From Methanobacterium sp. SMA-27 (GTDB taxonomy: Archaea; Methanobacteriota; Methanobacteria; Methanobacteriales; Methanobacteriaceae): a stretch of DNA of 64,000 nucleotides. Numbering within the stretch: position 1 is the first letter of the stretch; each line of letters opens with the position of its first letter. The stretch is taken from contig NZ_JQLY01000001.1 in NCBI RefSeq assembly GCF_000744455.1, positions 1,612,001-1,676,000 of the forward strand, given 5' to 3'. The translations under genes and the position numbers were made by a program. The notes under the pieces are model-generated. The model was not told where the DNA came from. It saw only the letters and a list, made by a program, of their open reading frames with translations, and ran no database searches. Below are positions 60,478 to 64,000 of the stretch, piece by piece.

Positions 60478-61731
60478 TTAAAATGATGCTTCCTCAAATT
60501 TAATAATGAATTCAGTGCCATGTTTTTTATTGAGTTCTATTTCACCGTCAATTTGTTGAGTTAAATTGTTTACTAGCTGAAGCCCCAAAGAATCAGTATT
60601 CCTAAAATCGATATCATCACGTATGCCCACTCCATTGTCTCCAACTATCAATATGTATTCACCATCCTCTGTCTTCAGACTAATATTTATCTCTCCTTCT
60701 CTTCCATCGGGAAATGCATACTTCATGGAGTTTGATACTAACTCATTTACTATGAGCCCTAAAGGAATTGATGTATTGATATCAAGCTTTATATTTTGAA
60801 GGTCCAAATTCAGTTTTAAATGGGATGGATCATTAATATACGTATTGAAAAGATCTTTTATTAGAGTACCCATGTAATCTCCAAAGTTTATGCTTTTAAG
60901 ATCATCTGATCTGTAGAGAAGTTCGTGGATAAGTGCCATGGACTTTGCACGGTTTTGACTTTCACGGAACATATCAAAATCTTCTTTATTTTTAATATAA
61001 TTTGATTGAAGATTTAAAAGACTTGAAATAACCATTAAATTATTTTTAACCCTATGATGGATCTCCTTTAATAACATCTCTTTTTCATTTAATGATTTTT
61101 TTAACTCTTCTTCCATCTCCTTTCGTTTAGTTATGTCGGTTAACATTCCCAATGATCCAATAAATTTATTGTTTTTATAGAGAGGTTTTGCTGAAATTAT
61201 AGTCCATACACTGGATCCATTTTTATGAATGAATTTGAAATCATATTTTTCGCCAAAACCCTTTTTACGTCTTTCAAGTTTTTTCTTTGCATAATTTTTA
61301 TTTTCATCATCCATAAATTCAAAAAATGAATGTCCCATCATTTCATTCCTTGTATAACCTAATATTTTTAGCATAGCATCGTTTACATAGTTTGTTTTGG
61401 CTTTTTCATCAATAATCCAAACCCCTTCCTCCGCTGTTTCAATAAAAGACCGGAACTTTGCTTCACTTTCTCGTAATGCTATTTCGACCTTTTCTTTTTC
61501 GAAACGAGCCCTCATGGCTTTAAGCCCAAATGATAAATCATTAGATAATTCCTCTAATAACTTCACTTCTCCAGGATCAAAAGCATCTATCTCATCTGCA
61601 TAAATACCCATGGCACCGTAAACTTCTCCATCCATTTTCAGTGGTAAAACTATGAGCGATGAAAAACCATGTCTTTTGGCTTCTTCTCTCCACGGTGAAA
61701 ACGTGCCATTTGTATTGATATCACGACACAC
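60478..61731 (-). pseudogene. C-terminal piece: GAF end, PAS, HisKA_2 and HATPase
   Basis: The piece reads from the GAF domain ([24 protein letters not shown]) through a PAS domain ([18 protein letters not shown]) to the phosphate-accepting His in [10 protein letters not shown] and the N-box [16 protein letters not shown]-boxes GDNGVGI and [11 protein letters not shown] start at the GTG at 61731 would give 417 residues, but the frame is open upstream to the TAA. It might make a shortened kinase if expressed. Confidence 0.7.
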
Positions 61732-61863
61732 TATAGTATTTCCTGTTTTTATAGCATTTCCACCAGGTCCACTACCAATCTCGTCATTTGCCCAAGATAT
61801 ACGTGTTTTTTTGAGATATTCTTCATCAAATCCTGCTGATGCAACTGGTTTAATAGTTTTCTT

Positions 61864-62943
61864 TTAATCATCCTCACCAAATCCAATCCATGCGAATTTA
61901 TAGCCACCATTTTCAACTATTACACTGCAAATTTTATTCATCAGCTCATATTCTGTTGTTGCACGTGTCATCACCTCATCACTGTAACGTATCACTCTAA
62001 GTGCACGATTAGCACGTAACAATTCATTTTCAATTTTTTTACGTTTTGTTATATCCCTTGCAGCAGCAAAAACACCAACCACATCACCTGATTCATCCCT
62101 ATAAATGGAAGCATTATACAAAACAGGTGTAATGTCCCCATCAAGATGCTGAATTTCAAGAGGATAATCTTTTACATATCCTTTACGAAAAACCTCTTCA
62201 TAACCTTCCTTAGCCTTATCAGGCTCTGTAAAATAATCTGAAAAATCTGATCCAATAATTTCATTCCGAGAACAACCAGTAACCTTCTCAGTAGCTCTAT
62301 TAACATCGGTAACCTTCCCATCAAGACCAATTGTTACCAATGGATCAATATTTGCCTCAATTAAACTACGATTATACTGATTGGCCTGTTTTAATGCTTT
62401 TTCTGCTATTTTAAGTTCAGTTATATCACGAATCGCTGCAAAAACACCTATTATCTCACCTTTTTCATCATAGTATAATGAAACATTTATTAAAACATGA
62501 ACGATATGCCCTTCTTTGTGCATTATTTTAAGGGGATAGTTTTCAACAAAACCATTTTTGAATACTTTTTTAAATCCATCTAATGCATAACCTGGGTCTG
62601 TGAAGTAATTTGAAAAATTAGTTCCTATAACTTGTTTCAGATCATGCCCAGTTACAGTTTCAACTGCTTTATTAGCATCAGTTATTTTGCCATTGGGATT
62701 AACCGTTATAAATGGATCTATACTTGCATCAATTAAAACTCGATTATATGAATTTATGGTGATAAATGCTTTTTCATCATCTTTACGCTTTGTAATATCT
62801 TGACTGTTTACAACAATACGTTTAACTATACCATTATCTGACAGGGGTAGTAATGTATGATGAAAACAAGTTCCATCCCTAATATCTTCGAATTCAATTA
62901 TTTTATTCAACTTTATTGTTCTTTCAACGTATTTACCTCTCAA
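61864..62943 (-). pseudogene. Middle piece: PAS repeats and start of GAF
   Basis: Two clear PAS domains of near-identical pattern (FITVNPNGKITDANKAVETVTGHDLKQVIG and VTIGLDGKVTDVNRATEKVTGCSRNEIIG) follow the end of a third. The piece ends inside the GAF domain at IGFGEDD, where the TAA comes. The only start would be a TTG inside a PAS domain, so it is unlikely to be translated by itself. Confidence 0.65.
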
Positions 62944-63062
62944 TTCAGCTGTTTCCGGAGGAATAATATCTTTATAGTTAGAACCAACCAGATCATTTTT
63001 AGTTCTTCCTAATCTTTTGGTTGAAGCTTCATTAATATCTAATATCTTGCCTGAAGTATCAA

Positions 63063-63488
63063 TTACAAATAATGAATCATGAAAGCATTTAAAACTTCTT
63101 TAGAGAATTTTCCGTCATTTCTAAATTCTTTTAAAATGTTTTGTTTGTAAATTGCAATTTCTACTGAAGACTTATATTCATTAAAACTAAATGGAACGTA
63201 TAAAATAGTGTAATCTTCCATAAACAAATTCTTATCTATTTTTCGGTTTTCAAAATCCTTTTTGAGATAAACTAAAGGAAATTTCAATTCCGACTCGATT
63301 ATGTTATCAAATTCCGTTTTAAAATTAATATCCATCAATACTACATCAAACTCATATGCTATTTTAAGGACTTTTTCAGTGGATTTGACAACTGATGGGC
63401 TATTATAGCCCCAGGACTCTATTGTTTCACATATTTTTTTAGCTTCTGTTGAATCTCCTGTTACCAATAAAACATTCAACGATTTCAT
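63063..63488 (-). pseudogene. N-terminal piece: receiver-like domain
   Basis: The first 115 residues look like a response-regulator receiver: NVLLVTGDSTEAKKI at the start and the candidate phospho-Asp in VVLMDINF. The frame then shifts: NAF-MIHYL ends in a stop, while in the next frame CFHDSLFVIDTSGKIL begins the first PAS domain. If translated alone it gives 141 residues. The ATG follows the weak site AGGTGAAAA. Confidence 0.65.
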
Positions 63489-63599
63489 TTTTCACCTGAA
63501 AAATTTTATATATGCTTATTTGTATATTCTGATCTAAATTTAAATGAATTTATGGGTAAATGTCAGAGAAAAATTGAAATAAAAAAAACTGATTTTTTT

Positions 63600-64000
63600 T
63601 TAGATTCTATCTTTGTATACTAATTCTTGGAATCTTATTTTAAATTCTGTTCCATTAGTATTATCAAGCTCTATTTCCCCATCAATTTGATCTGTCAAGC
63701 TATTTACCAGTTGTAAACCTAATGATTCTGTATTTTTAAAGTCAATATTTTCAGGGAAACCAATACCGTTATCACTAATGTTTAACTCGTAATAATCGTC
63801 TTTAATTTTAAGAGATACTTTTAATTCTCCTTGACGTCCATCAGGAAATGCATATTTCAAGCAGTTTGACACTAATTCGGTTATAATTAGTCCACAAGGT
63901 ACAGAAGTTTCTATATTCAGTTTAATATCATCAATGTCAAGGACAGGTTTGATGGTTCCCTTTTTAATTGAGTACGAATAAAATAGATCCCAAACCAAAC
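63600..64000 (-). CDS. Histidine kinase, C-terminal end (5' part outside window)
   Basis: The frame is open to the window edge. It holds the ATPase part of a second HisKA_2-type kinase: TELVSNCLKYAFPDG (N box), [28 protein letters not shown]. It is very similar to the end of the broken kinase next to it, so the two are probably tandem paralogues. The accepting His and any sensor domain lie beyond the window. Confidence 0.85.
   Translation of the reverse strand, partial: LVWDLFYSYSIKKGTIKPVLDIDDIKLNIETSVPCGLIITELVSNCLKYAFPDGRQGELKVSLKIKDDYYELNISDNGIGFPENIDFKNTESLGLQLVNSLTDQIDGEIELDNTNGTEFKIRFQELVYKDRI

Larger units (their letters stand above)
60478..63488 (-). pseudogene. Multi-PAS/GAF HisKA_2 histidine kinase, broken (whole reconstruction)
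   Basis: Three frames join into one kinase of about 1,000 residues: a receiver-like N domain, three PAS domains, a GAF domain, one more PAS domain, then HisKA_2 and HATPase. Two lesions separate the pieces. A frameshift near 63075 falls between the receiver part and the first PAS domain. An in-frame TAA at 61864-61866 falls inside the GAF domain, where GAA would fit. The domain order and reading frames agree with one parent gene. Methanobacterium genomes hold many such kinases. Confidence 0.75.

Noticed and set aside
63063..63488. Stand-alone response regulator
   Set aside because: The next frame continues without a gap into a PAS domain with the same strand and order, so it is better seen as the kinase's N-terminal part.

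Overview
The window is chromosomal DNA of a low-GC methanogenic archaeon, most likely Methanobacterium or a close relative in the Methanobacteriales. The evidence is the archaeal ribosomal-protein gene order, archaeal RNA polymerase subunits (D, N, K), an archaeal tRNA with bulge-helix-bulge introns, archaeal-type GltX, PurA, Cbf5, AdkA and Rnp1, an archaeal isoprenoid pathway with isopentenyl phosphate kinase, and a PAS-rich HisKA_2 kinase set. Most genes have clear Shine-Dalgarno sites, and TTG or GTG starts are frequent.

Layout. 1-9.9 kb: the end of parA with a small overlapping gene, purA, a AAA+ ATPase, a ZIP metal transporter, a MarR regulator with a flavodoxin behind a good palindromic operator, a membrane phosphodiesterase-like protein and dapL. 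9.9-17 kb (minus): gltX, idsA, RNase J, fni, isopentenyl phosphate kinase and mevalonate kinase. This is a compact isoprenoid-lipid cluster with RNase J embedded in it. 17-26.2 kb (minus): MEMO, rps2, ferredoxin, enolase, rpoK, a twice-interrupted tRNA-Pro(GGG), rpoN, rps9, rpl13, rpl18e, rpoD, rps11, rps4, rps13, tRNA-Ser(GGA) and cbf5. 26.2-43.8 kb (minus): the large ribosomal superoperon, from a SPOUT methyltransferase and rpl3 down to secY, adkA, the Oxa1-like DUF106 protein, rpl34e, cmk and rpl14e. It is interrupted once, between rpl32e and rpl19e, by a structured 316-base spacer.

44-64 kb is accessory in character. It holds a nitroreductase with an in-frame TGA, a small acidic protein, a cluster of HdeD-like protein, potassium channel and bacterial-type glutamate decarboxylase (possibly acid stress), a coiled-coil protein with NPDV-type repeats, a METTL5-like methylase, pyruvate carboxylase subunit A with biotin ligase, a frameshifted PIG-L deacetylase, an IS200/IS605 element with dead tnpA and open tnpB abutting rtcA, a SelA-like PLP protein, a NYN nuclease-like protein, and a multi-PAS histidine kinase broken by a frameshift and a stop, followed by the end of a second kinase.

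The strongest unusual signals are the tRNA-Pro gene, whose two introns appear to require ordered splicing; the 18-base palindrome in front of the MarR gene; the rpl19e leader; the degenerate tandem copies of a gene's 3' end behind the SPOUT gene; the TnpB with a displaced RuvC glutamate; and the number of decayed genes in the last 20 kb. I did not find a CRISPR array, rRNA genes, or a clear new defence system.
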